Shown here: piece by piece, positions 22,388-34,619 of the stretch
Position numbering within the stretch: position 1 is the first letter of the stretch
Layout: each line of letters starts with the position of its first letter
DNA from: Argyresthia goedartella
Taxonomy: Eukaryota; Arthropoda; Insecta; Lepidoptera; Argyresthiidae
Length of the DNA: 64,000 bases
Direction of reading: 5' to 3'
NCBI GenBank assembly: GCA_949825045.1
Contig: OX463818.1
Coordinates: forward strand, 23,824,906 to 23,888,905
The notes under the pieces: generated by a model
What the model was told of the DNA's origin: nothing
Databases searched by the model: none
The model's input: only the letters and a program-made list of their open reading frames with translations
Position numbers and translations under genes: made by a program

Positions 22388-23875
22388 TACAGGGTGTCCC
22401 ACGGCTATGCCACGTGGCCCTCCACGTGTATGAAAAGTACCTTAAATATTGTTTATGAACCATTTTTCTGAGAGAAAACATACGAACGATGACAGATTGT
22501 ATAAAACTGCTGTTTCGCACAAGCACACATTCCATACGACCGCGCTTGCCGGAAGCCGCCCCGCCGCCCTTTGGAAATATATCCTGAGCGAACCCCATAC
22601 TATTTTTGCTGTTGGTAATTCTGACCGGAAATAGAGAAATAATCTACGTTCTCTATGGTGTATCAAACTTGATTGGTCGAGAGACAAATTTCAAAGAAAA
22701 AGCTCTCGCTCGCGCAGTGACACCCTCATTACAAAGGATTTTACATAGGGTTGCACTCTATTACCATGGCATAAGGTTTAAATTCGCGATGCAAATTTGC
22801 ATTTTCACCGCCCTGACAGCCCTACCTTTTAAGGGTATATGGGCTATGTACTGTAACAGCAACAGTTTTTTTTTAAAACTAATGCGATATCCTCTTCGTG
22901 GTATCCGGTGACAGCGACCTCTGCTATCTTCTTTCGTGTGTCCTATTGTGGCTGGGAAAACCGAGTTTGCTTTTAAATATCCTGTTGCACCGGGCACAGA
23001 ATAGTTGCCCCGAATCATTGTAGGTGTAATGTTAGGAGGGCTTTTCTGCCAGTCGAGTTTTCTCGAATTCGTCAAGCCCTTTATGTACAGCAGAACGCCA
23101 TTCTGGCCTCGCTTGAGCAAGATGCTCCCATTTCTCAGGTGGTATGCTGCATGCAATAATGTTTGACCACGTCCTTATAGCGCAGGTACTGTCCGCCTGT
23201 GTTCTGTTTTCCGCTGGTCACCTTTGAATAAAATACGGCATTGGCAGCCTACAGTAACAGCCATACGCGCTAAATGGCCAATTGTGTCATTGATACAACA
23301 ATGTGAACTGCAATGTTATCCGGGAATCGAAATCGCCAAATGTGAAAAAATATCCATGCAATCGATATTGATGCTGATGCTGATCGAAATTTAGTTCTAG
23401 TAGTACTTTGAATCAGCGATTTATTCGAAACACGGCCAAGCTAATGAAACGGCTTCATTTTCAAGAATAAACTTTTTAACCAAATTTTTTTTTAAGATGG
23501 TCATCTTTTTATTTAAGATGCTATGTTTGTTAGACATAAATTATCCTTTGAAAGCTAAGCTTTTCGATCGGTATCGTAAAATTACAGGGTTATTTCTTTC
23601 CACATTTACCGGATTCGATTCCCGGTCAACCCAGACGATTTAACTACTCAAAAACCGAGGGTAGTTGGGACGGATCGCGATTTTGAACCCTATGCCATGG
23701 TAATAAATTTTAAAACCTGTAACGGAAAAGTGGCGTTAGCAACGCCGGTGGTAACTGAGGGGTTAAAAAAAACTTTTAAAAACAAAATAAAGTCTTCTTT
23801 CAGTAAAATGCTCTATCTACCATATCTATTTAGGCCACTTTCCCTCCATGTGGCAAAGCCGTGGGACACCCTGTA
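22388..23875. mobile_element. TIR element with TACAGGGTGTCCC ends
   Basis: Inverted ends TACAGGGTGTCCCACGGC (22388) and complement (to 23875) match over about 25 bp and border TA, as expected for a Tc1/mariner-type insertion. No complete transposase was seen. An internal segment with gttaccatggcataagg-like strings on both strands (near 22765 and 23690) suggests another nested repeat. Confidence 0.7.
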
Positions 23876-24719
23876 TATCCTGCGTAGTTTATTGGTATTA
23901 GAGTCATATGTTTAGGTTAATTTTAACAGGAAGTCCACAAGATTAAAGCGCTAGAATTCAATAATAACATAACAAAATAATGTATGTGTCTTATTATTTT
24001 TTGTATCACTGCACAAATGTGGTGTCAATTTTAGTGTTTAATTTCTCACTTATATCAAAGGGCTTATATAAAATATTTGTCATTATATCGAGCTTTTCAT
24101 TATAATAATTATGTATTTAAAATAACTATGATGTAGGGTTCTATGAAGCGATTTGGTGAATTAAAAAAACTGACTGATTCAGCTTTGGACCAAATATTGG
24201 TATAATTTTAATTGGTTTTATAAAAAATAATAATATTGATTATGTTTTATTATAATACGGTCTTATTTATCGAAGGCCTCAAAACGGATTTTCGATATTA
24301 AGACCTCCTTCAGTTTTGGACTATAATTTGATTTCAAGGAAGAAGAAACGAGAGCCTTCATTTCATAGTAATTTAGTGAGTCAATTTAGGGTACATTAAC
24401 TTATTATGTTAATTTAACCAGTATTTCATGCATCTAGCAATATTATTACGTATTCTCAATTTTAAGTTTATATTTTTGTAAACCTAATTATTGATTATAA
24501 ATACGGATAAATGTAAAAATATTCCTTTTTGTTCACCGCCCTTTCTGTCTGTAGGAGAGCATCCAGTACAGTTATCAGCAACATACTTATAAATATCAGA
24601 ACCTTATTTTTGAGGCCGTGCCAATTACTTAATTTAGTAAACAATGGCTAGTATTTAATTGCACATCAAAAATACTGATTTGCACAGCAAAAAAGGATCA
24701 ACAAAAACACTTTTTTAAG
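23876..24719. other. LAMTOR1 intron 3, no recognised feature
   Basis: AT-rich sequence without a supported gene or bounded repeat. Confidence 0.5.
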
Positions 24720-25143
24720 TTTTATAGTAGTTTATGTGACTGCTACATAATGGAGGGCATTAATTCTCGAGAGTTTTAATGCCTAATTATGTACAGATAC
24801 ATACACTAGTTTATCTACACACATATCATAAGCTCTCTTTGATGTGTACAGGAACCGCATTGTGGCTCTGCAGTTGTTTAGCTTGTTCCGTAGCACCAAT
24901 TTCGGGCGTCGGCGTTCGAAATTTGAATGTCAGTACCAACTTCACAGTCAAACTAGGGGCGGCATGCAGGCGGGCGTCGGCGTTCGAAATTTGAATGTCA
25001 TAATGTGTAGAAAAATTACACATTATGGTCATAATGTGTAATTTTTCAGATAAGAAATGAGTTTTTACCAAGTAGTTTAACATTATGCTGATCGTAACGT
25101 GCGGTTTTTGTACGCAGTAAAGAGGGTTTATGATACGTGTGTA
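24720..25143 (-). mobile_element. Fold-back MITE A, copy 1
   Basis: Reads gtgactgctacataatggag, ggcattaattctcgagag, catcataagctctctttg-like arm, then ttcgaacgccgacgcccg complement, and the second arm ending gatacgtgtgtagata. The two arms are imperfect inverted repeats of each other (TTTATCTACACAC, CATAARCYCTCTTT, AACCGCAYGTT). No coding capacity is evident. Confidence 0.85.
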
Positions 25144-25580
25144 GATAATAGTAGTTTATTTGACTGCTACATAATGGAGGGCATTAATACTCGAGAGTGG
25201 GTTTATGAAACGAGCCGAAGGCTAGTTTCATAATAATATCACTCGAGAGTTTTAATGCCTAATTATGTACAGTTGCATACACTAGTTTATCTCTACACAT
25301 ATCATAAGCTCTCTTTAATGTGTTCAGGAACCGCATGTTCGACCGGCATGGTGGCATTGATAATTCCTTTACACTTGATTAGCTTGTTCAGTAGTACCAA
25401 CTTCACAAATAAAGTAGGGGCGGCACGCAGGCGGGCGTCGGCGTTCGAAATTTGAATGTCATAATATGTAGAAAAACTACACATTATGGTCATAATGTGT
25501 AATTTTTCAGATAAGAAATGAGTTTTTACCAAGTAGTTTAACATTATGCTGATCGTAACGTGCGGTTTTTGAACGCAGTA
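25144..25580 (-). mobile_element. Fold-back MITE A, copy 2
   Basis: Same orientation as copy 1, and it keeps the internal ctcgagagtgggtttatgaa palindromic block. It ends at gaacgcagta, where copy 3 starts in the opposite orientation, so copies 2 and 3 form a near-900-bp inverted pair. Confidence 0.85.
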
Positions 25581-26025
25581 ATAAAATATTTTATCTACAC
25601 ACGTATCATAAACCCTCTTTACTGCGTTCAAAAACCGCACGTTATGATCAGCATTATGTTAAACTACTTGGTAAAAACTCGTTTTGTATCTGGAAAACTA
25701 CACATAATGGTCATTATGTGTAGTTTTTCTACATATAATGACATTCAAATTTCGAACGCCGACGCCCGTCTGCGTGAAGTTGGTACTAAAGAACAATCTA
25801 AACAATTGCAGAACCACAATGCCGGTCAAACATGCGGTTCCTGAACACATCAAAGAGAGCTTATGATATGTGTGTAGATAAACTAGTGTATGTAACTGTA
25901 CATAATTAGGCATTAAAACTCTCGAGTGATATTATTATGAAACTCGCATTCGGCTCGTTTCATAGACCCACTCTCGAGTTTTAATGCCCTCCATTATGCA
26001 GCAGTCACATAAACTACTATTATGT
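25581..26025 (+). mobile_element. Fold-back MITE A, copy 3
   Basis: Inverse of copy 2, from ttttatctacacacgtatca to gcagcagtcacataaactac. Inner motif accataatgtgtaatttttc and its complement make additional small hairpins. Confidence 0.85.
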
Positions 26026-26039
26026 GTACTTAAGTTTAC

Positions 26040-28140
26040 TTTTTAAGTATTTTTTGTTGTTCTTCCATGTTCAACCTAACATGAAGAATAAATGGGGCGG
26101 GTGAGCGAATTGAGCTACCGCAGCATTTTGCCCTGATATTTGCTGTGCAAATCAGTTCAGTATTTTTGATGTGCAGTTTAATATTTCCCGTAAACAATCC
26201 GAATTCCAAAAATGTATGTCTCGAACTAATTAATAACATGGTAATTTGGAAAATTGTAAAGAATTATGAATATTGACTGATTGGAAGTTAAACATAGAAA
26301 TAAACTTGTATACTTTATCCTTTTTCATCTTTTCATTAAAATTTTGCCAACATTTTATTACGTTTGTACATGTTAACCTAACAGTAGAGATAGATTTTAT
26401 AAAATAAATTCTTTTTGTAAATACTTTACCATGAGTTTCTATGTTCAGTTGATTTGAAACTTATCCGATAAAGAAAACATCTTGTACACAAACAGACTGC
26501 CAACACCACTTTGTATGGGCGCATGCGATGATTATCAGCTGCCTTTGATACTTGGCCTATTTTAGATGCCGGCTCTTTCTCTCTCAATATGTAAAAGTGA
26601 GAGGGGGTTGTTTGTTACACTATACTTCGAGTTCCTTGATCAGTGGATTTAGTATGAATTTTAATTGCCGTTATTTAATAAGTATGTATAATTTTGTAAG
26701 AAAAGGGTGTGCCTTACGCTTTGTTCTCTACAGCCTGTCTCAGTATTTAGCTGTTTCCTTCATACTAATTGTAAAAAAGAAAATCCTTGTTTTGTACTAA
26801 AATAAGATGTTTTCTTGTTTGCTATGTGTATAATCTGAGTTATATTATTATATAGTTTATTACGTAAATAAATAATAACTATTTTGATGTTTTTTTTATT
26901 CGCAACTCTGCCTCAGCCACTTCGTATGAGAAAAGGCGTGACGCTGTTTGTTTTGTTTTTGTTTTTCTTAAAAAGTGAACCTCTTTTTGTGAAAAGCAAA
27001 AAGATGCAACCAAGTAGTTTATAATCTTTACCCCTTCACTTCTCTGCTGGCCGGAAAAGAAAAGAAATACAAAAGTAAAGGCAAATTTTATGTTGTTCCT
27101 CCCTCAGATAAACGAAGCTCTTTCCTCCACAAATGCCCACAATAGAATCTTCCTCAGATAAACGAAACGCTTTGCTTAAATAAATGTAGCGTCAATTTTG
27201 GATTGCGTACCCTTTTGTTGATGGTTTGGTTTCTTTAAATTTATTTTTACTCTACAGAATAGGCAATACTCGCCATGTGTATAGTGTATAACAACAACGA
27301 ACTTCTCAATTGCATCGAACAGCATTTGTCATAGACTTAACATAAACAAACACTGAATATTTCAAATCGAAACTTTCGGGAAACGTTATTTTAATTATAG
27401 AAGTGGTCTATCAGGGAGAAAAATTATAAAATTGCATTAGAAAGTCATTCGCCATGTAGTGCGCTATCGTACAGAGTAACATTTACATGAGAAATCATAA
27501 AACTTAGGCGAATTCATCAGCTACCACAGGTAAATATTAATTGATGTTGCTGCACCGAGTTTCTTGTATTTTATACAATGTATTGGATACATGGGAAGAT
27601 TTCCCAAATTATTTAGGCGCAGTAATATCAGAATTACGTTTATAGTAGCTTATTTTCTATAATTTATCTTTTACAAATTTGTCCAAGAAATATCGATAGT
27701 GATGTAAAAAAATAATATCGATATACTGTATAGTAAGAAATAATACTGCTTACTTTCAATTATTTGATCTGTATTTATGAATCTTTTCCACAAAGTAACA
27801 TTAATATGTGAAATTTGATGGGTGATTAAATATTACCCTTTTAATTTTAGATTTCCTCGTGAAACACCATTGTTAAATGTGTGGATGATTTTACTGCAGA
27901 ATGATTTTACCAGCAATAAAAAAAATCGCAGACTAATACAAACTACTATACCGACATTACTATCCCATTCACATGTGTTATTAGAGTAAGAGCTCATTTA
28001 CACGGGATCCGACATTAACGATTCGTCAAGATATCCCAATAGACATTATACTTGTTGATGCCTGCTGATATTTTTCAATATATTGTACTGATATTTTACT
28101 TCGTTCGATGTAATGATGTTAATGAGTCTTAAATTTATTT
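26040..28140. other. LAMTOR1 intron 3, no recognised gene
   Basis: AT-rich. Near 27110-27185 ctcagataaacgaa occurs twice; a related string, aagcaaagagttt followed by gttaatctg, occurs on the opposite strand at 31476 and 41772. It may be a transposon end. No coding feature is supported. Confidence 0.45.
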
Positions 28141-28259
28141 ATTTCTGTACAATTGTTGACTTTATTATGTGTGTGTTTTTAATTTTTTTTTTTTTTTTAT
28201 AATACTTAATTTCACACAAGCACAAAAGGATCCATATTTCGTTTGTAACAGACATGATC

Positions 28260-28700
28260 AAATCAAGTAATCACACTCAGTTCAATCTATTTCATATAAA
28301 TAGGCCTGCCTGTGGCACGGCTCTGTTTCCCACGCACTGTCAGAAACAGTGACACCACTCACCCAGTGTTTGAGTATTGGGCCGTCGACCCGACCTGCAA
28401 TGACCTCTGTACTGTTGCTGCTGCCACGCGTTCGTTTGTGTGATATATTTAAGTGTCTGCGGAGTGATATTTCTGTACGTAGTACTATTAAGTATTCCGT
28501 GGCAGGACGTTGAGAGTATTTAGGGGATAGTTGACCCATAGGCTGCACGTGTAGATTGATTGACAGTGTGCCTTGAAGAGTGAGATTTTTACTGCCTTTT
28601 TACAATGTGCAATCCTAAGAGCCAACATATTCGCCCGAAATGCTAAAGCACTGCGCTCCCACTCTATGACTAGGTCATCCCTCAGGTACTCAGTCACTAT
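28260..28700 (-). pseudogene. LINE C-terminal fragment
   Basis: Minus-strand frames encode EYLRDDLVIEWERSAL, KISLFKAHCQSIYTCSLW and, in another frame, SSNSTEVIAGRVDGPILKHW. This is the same protein region as 12464-12913 from a related element, with at least one frameshift. A T-run at about 28180-28198 lies beyond its 3' end. Confidence 0.7.
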
Positions 28701-29012
28701 ATGACCAAGGTATTTGAAATTGCTTATTGAGGGTATGTAAATAAATTATCGTTTCGACTTTGTTTATGGATATCATTTAAACAGAGATCATTATTATAGG
28801 CTAATTCCAGTCTTCTAAAATATCGATAAACAAAGAAGATAAACTATAATTTTTGTCGATAGCCGTTCTTATATCGATACTTACCCCATCGCTGGTTGTC
28901 ACTAAAATAGTAGGTATGCATGTCCTGTAAAAACTATATTGGTTTCAGTCATACAAAGTTAAACGGTCGTATGAGTAAAAAGTGTTCACAACCGAACCAT
29001 AACCGGCTTCAG

Positions 29013-29132
29013 ATGTCAGAGAGGGCTGAGGAGGCGGCGGGGAGCATCACGGGCCCCGAGCGCGGGCGCGGGCACTCCCATACCCAGACGACAATCACAC
29101 TTGTAAACGCAAATACGTACTTTACCTTGTAA
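29013..29132 (+). CDS. Lamtor1: LAMTOR1, probable terminal exon 4
   Basis: Acceptor ccggcttcag, phase 0 as required by exon 3. Thirty-nine codons from MSERAEEAAGSI to a TAA, completing a 171-residue protein (human: 161). The beginning fits the last helix of LAMTOR1. The end (GRGHSHTQTTITLVN) does not match the usual LVVxF C-terminus, so the exon may be diverged, shifted, or not the only terminal exon. Support comes from phase, orientation, GC-rich codons and a poly(A) signal four bases after the stop. Confidence 0.65.
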   Translation: MSERAEEAAGSITGPERGRGHSHTQTTITLVNANTYFTL

Positions 29133-29135
29133 ACC

Positions 29136-29141
29136 AATAAA
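29136..29141 (+). terminator. AATAAA polyadenylation signal of LAMTOR1
   Basis: AATAAA four bases after the LAMTOR1 stop codon, followed by a T-rich stretch within 35 bp. Confidence 0.55.
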
Positions 29142-29478
29142 GCATTCAAAACGCTTCTAAATAAGTATTTTATTGGACATATGTTAGGCCTTAACAAAAA
29201 CTGTCGGTATCGTTCATGGAAAATAGCTCTCCCTCTATTTATTTACTTACTTACTCTGAGGTGTCTTCAGTACTCTAGATGACGTCTGTCAGTTATAGGA
29301 TTGAATATTTCTTAAGCAAAGCTTGAAGTAATAATGTATAATTACTAGAGTAGGCGCGCCAACTGGACTTCTTGCAGCTATAAGTAGAGTGAATTCACTC
29401 AACACAACACCAGTTCAGTCTGTGCCAAGCGCTTGCTGAGCCGTGACGCTTTTGATTGCGAGAGTAAGAAACTAAATA

Positions 29479-29544
29479 ATGCCGTCATGTGCTCTGCGGT
29501 ACTGTAAAAACTACACAGTAAAGACCAAAAAAGCCAAGGAATAA
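29479..29544 (+). pseudogene. THAP-like N-terminus, truncated
   Basis: MPSCALRYCKNYT then stop after 21 codons. Start-proximal C-x4-C followed by KNYT resembles the first zinc ligands of a THAP domain, as in P-element-like transposases. Downstream the reading frame is lost. Possibly the relic of a THAP-type transposon whose other part is the duplicated segment at 29705. Confidence 0.45.
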
Positions 29545-29704
29545 CTTTCATATTAAGTACCCTATATTATCAGTAAAATACGCATATTCAATAATATTTT
29601 GTGAATTACAAAAACCAACAAAGCGACAACCATGTTTTCTCTTTGAAAATCAAAGACTAACAAGATTTTTACATGCAGATGTGACTTTTTCGAATACCAA
29701 CGTG

Positions 29705-29873
29705 TTATGCATGTCCAATATTTTGTAATTTTTTATTGCACTTGAAAATTCACATTACAAACTTATGGAAAAGACATTTACAAAGGCAAGCTTATCTCTA
29801 ACAAGAGATTTCTTCCAGCAAGCTCAAGATTATAAGGACAAATTTCACAGCAGTGACAGGTAGACCCTTGGCG
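29705..29873 (+). repeat. Duplicated coding-like segment, copy 1
   Basis: Similar to 34338-34497 over about 165 bp. Both translate in the same frame to ENSHYKL, SLSLTRDF and HSSDR before a TAG. See 34338. Confidence 0.7.
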
Positions 29874-30285
29874 GAAATACCAGTCAAGTTTTACTATCGC
29901 TATTAATTAATGATAATTATCATCTGACGAAAATTTAAAGAACTGCCAATTTATTTATTGAACTGACTGTAACAACATCACGTCCAATGAAAAAAATAAT
30001 ACTTCCCATTAAAATATTGGATATGTGAAAATTCTCTTTTATTTTATTCCCAAATACACATAATAGGTCACCTGCGCTTAAAAGTATGCAACCAGTATAG
30101 GCAGGATTCACTCGATAGGTATACTTTTGGGCAAAGGCGACTGTACGTCTCCACACAAAATTTCGGCATGTCGCATCTGCGCGCAAAGATTGTATCTTTG
30201 ACAACTGACACGCCCGCTCTCACCCCGCGCGTACCCCTCTCGTCAAGAGGCCGAGCACATATTTTGTTCGAGCTAGCATCTCTAG

Positions 30286-31454
30286 TACACTCGGCGCCAC
30301 GAATAAAGAGCTCTCGGAGAAACTGGCGGGGATTACTGGGCATGTGTACAGTCGCGGCATAATTCCGAAGTGCGTTTTTAGGGTTAGTGTGAAGGAATGA
30401 GTGTTCAGGACTTTCTTCACTTCTATTTTTTCTCTGTTTGATATTTTGTTGATTGGGATATTAGCCGATGTAAATAATGGACTTTGTGTCAAATAAACTA
30501 TAGGTACTCTCTATTGACAACATTTGTTAATTATTATATAAACATTCAAAACCTACAACGGGAAAATGGCATCTTAAGATGCCGTGGGTCGTTGAGAGGT
30601 TAAGAATCCTTGTTCAGATACAGTACATTGAAATACCTGAACTAATTTACGTCAAATATCGTCAACGTTGTAGATGGAAAAGTCGAAACGAGAAAGTTTG
30701 ACTTCGGAACTTAGTTTGAACTAGTTAGGAGACAAGCATACTAAAAGTCCTGACCCCCCCTGGGGTGAGCCCTAGCTTCCCCCTCCCCCACCCCCACCCT
30801 TTCCTTGCTAGGTTCCAATTCTAATAATGGCCTCCAGGAGAAGGAAATACTGCGTATTTTGAACCAAACATTACTAGTTCCCATACAAAAACTTTAATAT
30901 GTTAATAGCCTATATATAAATAACCCCCTAGCATAGAATGCCCCTAGTCACTAGGGCCTAGTGAATATAGATACTTGTAGTAATAGTCCTGCACACTCTT
31001 TTCTTCCCGCTGACTAATAATTTGTAACAATTAAACCACAATTAAGTTTTTAACACAAAAAATATTATTCATCTGACAGTAATGATATTCCTTCCATTAA
31101 ATCATCCTGCGATAAGGAACAAGGCTGCTGTTGGATGCAACGATTTCATCAGACTCTTTTTTGATATAACTGTTCACATCGTAAACCATTTTTCTAGCTT
31201 GCCTAGTCAGTACTTTATTTTTCGGCATTCTCGAACGGGGCGAAAGATAACGTTGGGTAATATTGTATGCGACTGTACTCAAGAAGCTTCGAGACGTGCT
31301 TTCGGTGCGGGCATCGGGAAGCGACTGATCAACGAATCAGGTGCCGGCGCTGACTACCGCCCCCGTCGCTCCTCACTTCCCCGCGCCAAACACTTGTGAA
31401 AAGTGACTACTGCGCATTCAAGGACAAAGCTCTTTAGTCGTGGCGCCGAGTATA
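30286..31454. mobile_element. TIR element with transposase N-terminal remnant
   Basis: Inverted ends cactcggcgccacgaataaa (30288) and its approximate complement (31427-31454). On the minus strand near 31228-31097 is MPKNKVLTRQARKMVYDVNS, similar to N-termini of IS630-like transposases. No catalytic domain was found, so this is a deleted derivative. Confidence 0.7.
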
Positions 31455-31686
31455 CTTGTACATTATTACTCAAAGAAGCAAAGAGTTTCGTTAATCTGAG
31501 TCCTATATCGAGCCAACAAATTACTTGAAGACTGTCAACAATACGTCAGCCAACCTCCATTTGTAAATTTGTTTGTTTTTGTTGAAAAAATATGCAGTTT
31601 TATAGCGATTGATTTGTCTCAACTGCCCCCGAGTATTTTATATACCAATTTCATATATACTTTATTTCGAAACACAATCGCCAAAG

Positions 31687-31757
31687 ATGTCTGTGTTTGA
31701 CGGAGAAATAGAGTTTCAATCCGTGTACATGGTGGATTTCAATAAAAAGGACAAACC
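31687..31757 (+). CDS. Uncharacterised 232-residue protein (gene 3), exon 1
   Basis: First of five exons that join without a break in reading frame. ATG at 31687 (MSVFDGEIEFQ), donor ACC|GTAAGC in phase 2. No signal peptide or membrane segment. The complete product is hydrophilic, rich in Pro, Arg and Tyr, and has no domain I recognise. Assignment rests on splice sites and phase at all four junctions. Confidence 0.8.
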
Positions 31758-32369
31758 GTAAGCATTCGCCACATCGAATTACACTACAAACACAGGAACT
31801 AAATAAAAGCGAGGTGCACCGCTTGTGTACCCACATCTGACCAACTTAACAAACTAAGTAAGAGAGTGAATGAACATTTTCGCCCTATTTCCATGCTAAT
31901 ACTTTGGCACAGTCAACTAACCCCGTGCCAGCTATGAAATTAAACTGTTCGCTACTCTTACAACATGCACGGTATAAGTAGTAAGGCTGGTTTCAGAAGT
32001 GCCTTTAGAAGGTTTCTAATACTGCAGCAGAAGGCTGAGGAGGCAGCACTTTTAAAATAACTGTAATGCCCTTGGTTATAACCTGAAGAATTCTCCTACC
32101 TCACAAAATTCATTCTTTTTTATTTTGACTACCATACGACATAATTGACATTATATTATCCTTTTTCTATTCATATTATACAATTCTGAAATTTCATCTA
32201 ATTTAAATCACACAATTCCGATACTATTCTATGCATTATTAATTCAATTTAAATTCAAATTCAATTGCAATAATTAATTCAATTCCATATTAGTAGATTT
32301 TAATATTTTATTTTATTTTTTAAATTTAATTTATTTGCTGTAATAATTTGTGTATTTTGTGTACTTAAG

Positions 32370-32668
32370 CCTATTGCTGTCCCGTCCGCTTTGGCTCTGG
32401 CAGAATATCAGCGTCACAGATTCGTCTGTGACATTGCTGAGTCAGGGCCATTTCATTGTCGCGATACAGTCACGGTGCCACATAGTGATCCTTACTTTCC
32501 ATATTTTTGCTGTGTTAATTATAATTATTTTCATTGTTTTATTTAATTTCTTTGATGTTTTTTGTCATAATTAATTTTGTGTGGTTTGTAATATGTTAAT
32601 AACCAATTTTTTTTTTGTGTTTGTACCGAACAATGAATAAATGAATTATCTATCTATCTATCTAAGAT
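32370..32668 (+). mobile_element. LINE 3' UTR with (ATCT)n tail
   Basis: ctttggctctggcagaatat, cgtctgtgacattgctgagt, then an A/T-rich stretch and a tatctatctatcta tail at 32649-32664. Typical 3' end of a truncated non-LTR retrotransposon, in intron 1 of gene 3. Confidence 0.65.
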
Positions 32669-32745
32669 GGATCTGATGTACCTATTCAACCAAAGTTACG
32701 GATGGGTTTAGTTAGTGTAGGTAATTAACTCCATCAAATCCACAG

Positions 32746-32893
32746 TAAAAGTCCTCGGCGCAAGGCAATTGACGATGACTGTTTGATAGTGGGTTTAAGC
32801 CGGGACGCGCTTAGGCCCAAGGAGCCACCACAGCAGTACCCTGACATACTGTGCCCTCTGGATCGTGAATATTACAAGGAGGCTGTAAAACGG
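32746..32893 (+). CDS. Gene 3, exon 2
   Basis: Acceptor caaatccacag, donor AAACGG|GTAAGT. Completes the split Pro codon from exon 1 and ends in phase 0. Residues 25-73 contain IDDDCLIVGLSRDALRPK and LCPLDREYYKEAVKR. GC content is well above the flanking intron. Confidence 0.85.
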
Positions 32894-33553
32894 GTAAGTC
32901 CAGTCAGTTTCCGCCCACTGGGCACAAGCCAGACTCTTGTGCTAATTTATCCGGTCCTGGTGCCATTCGAATCCAAGTTTTCCACGTAGTATTGGCAATG
33001 TCATCGACCCCTTAGCCCCTGTGGCCTACCTAAATTGGCCCATCATCATTTTGGCCCATACCTGTCAGGGAACCCAAGTGATATATATTACTCCTCGCCT
33101 ATATGCAGCTTAACCCGACCATGTGGAGACAATGTCCATTGATAGATGAAGAGAAATAAATTGAAATAAATAATGGGTGTTATTAAATGCATATTTTTTT
33201 ATAAATACACTTGTATTCAAAATGTACGAAGTGTCCACTGAATTAACAGGTCAGCAATAAATTGAAAGCGTCTAATTAATAGTTTTTAAGCAACTATTAT
33301 ATTGAAATACAAGCTACGGTTAATATAACTCAGCATCGGGACAATACTATAACAACATTTGTATAATGTTTACACATTGCCAGCTTCTTATAAATATTTC
33401 AAATGTATCTACAAAATAATTTCAACGACCTCTAATTTCATATAGTCTATGTATATAGTATATACTCTATTTTAATACGTTAGCATAAGTAGTTAAGGAC
33501 TGAATCTATATATACTACACTAGATTCGCATTATTATTTCGAAATTTCCCTAG

Positions 33554-33640
33554 CTCCGGCTACTATGAGGCTGCGGCTGCGGCTTCGCCGACCGCCAAGG
33601 CCGCTCCATCTCCCCGGTCGCTCATAAAAAATGCATTAAG
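33554..33640 (+). CDS. Candidate exon A (uncertain)
   Basis: Between AG (ttccctag) and GT, one frame reads SGYYEAAAAASPTAKAAP then RSLIKNALR with no stop and strong GC bias against an AT-rich intron. It needs a phase-2 donor upstream and ends in phase 2. It does not fit between exons 2 and 3 of gene 3 (phase 0), but exon 1 (phase 2) could splice to it. The donor is weak (GTCTGT). It may be an alternative exon, or not an exon. Confidence 0.35.
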
Positions 33641-34196
33641 GTCTGTCTGCCTAGCCTACCTGCCCTGATTCGGATTTTCGTATCTATTCGACTAAAAGAA
33701 TATGATTTATTAATTTAGTTGTTCAATTAATAAATTCAATCACTAATTTAGTGGCTAGAATTTGTATTTTGTTACCGGGCAGATGTTGAATCTCTAAAAT
33801 ATATAAAGGGGCCCACTTACAAAATTTACCGCTGAGTTATCACTTATCAGTTTTGATGCTAAACTATTTATCGATAGTGCTGTGTATATTGGCGCTGGAT
33901 GTTTAATAATCTGTTGTGGTGGTAAAGAAGATGATGAATTAATATAATAGAAGCTGTTTCTTTAACTCATTGCTTACAAACCAAAAATGTGCAAGTTTTT
34001 TTTTGATGCTGCTCTTAAATATAAAAAAAAACCATTAAATATGGGTCTTTAGACTCTGCCTACGCCTCTTCCGAAAAAAAGTCGTGAGCATAAGTTTGCA
34101 TGTATTTTTAAACAATATTCAAATTCGAGTAATATCTAACTCGAATTTGAGTTCAGGACATTAGTGCCCTACCTATTTAATTTGCTTACATTATAG

Positions 34197-34320
34197 TTTG
34201 CCGAACACCATCCAAAGCTGACTAAGATGTACATGTCTAAAGACATCGATCTCAAACCCGTTGAAGATGAGCTTCAAGATCAGAAGAGGACAGAGTACCT
34301 GATCAAATACTGTTCCAGAG
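34197..34320 (+). CDS. Gene 3, exon 3
   Basis: Acceptor cttacattatag, phase 0 start matching exon 2, end phase 1 (AGA G|GT). Residues 74-114: FAEHHPKLTKMYMSK, DIDLKPVEDELQDQKRTEYL. The donor GTTTGG is weak, and the frame would otherwise read on into a duplicated segment ending at 34482. That read-through is an alternative end of the protein. Confidence 0.8.
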
Positions 34321-34337
34321 GTTTGGACCCATATTCT

Positions 34338-34497
34338 TCGTTTTTCGTATATTTTATTGCACATGAAAATTCACATTATAAACTTATAGAAAAGATATTT
34401 ACAAAGGCCACCTTATCTCTAACAAGAGATTTCCTCCAGCAAACCCAAGATGAGACGGATAAATTACATAGCAGTGACAGGTAGACCCTTGCGCAGA
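34338..34497 (+). repeat. Duplicated coding-like segment, copy 2
   Basis: Partner of 29705-29873. It is in frame with the end of gene 3 exon 3 and adds ENSHYKL, LSLTRDFLQQTQDE and LHSSDR before TAG. The two copies keep the same frame and stop despite substitutions. Confidence 0.7.
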
Positions 34498-34619
34498 ATA
34501 ATATAAATAAGTGTGTTTACTAAACTACTAATATTCTACATATATAGAAGAACATAAATAATACCTTATATAAAAATACATATTATAAATAAACAATACT
34601 TACATATTAAATCCCTGAG

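Noticed and set aside
22761..23156. 131-codon minus-strand frame in a TIR element
   Set aside because: No transposase motif, and the DNA overlaps dispersed-repeat strings.
31082..31399. 105-codon plus frame
   Set aside because: Antisense to a transposase N-terminal remnant inside a TIR element.
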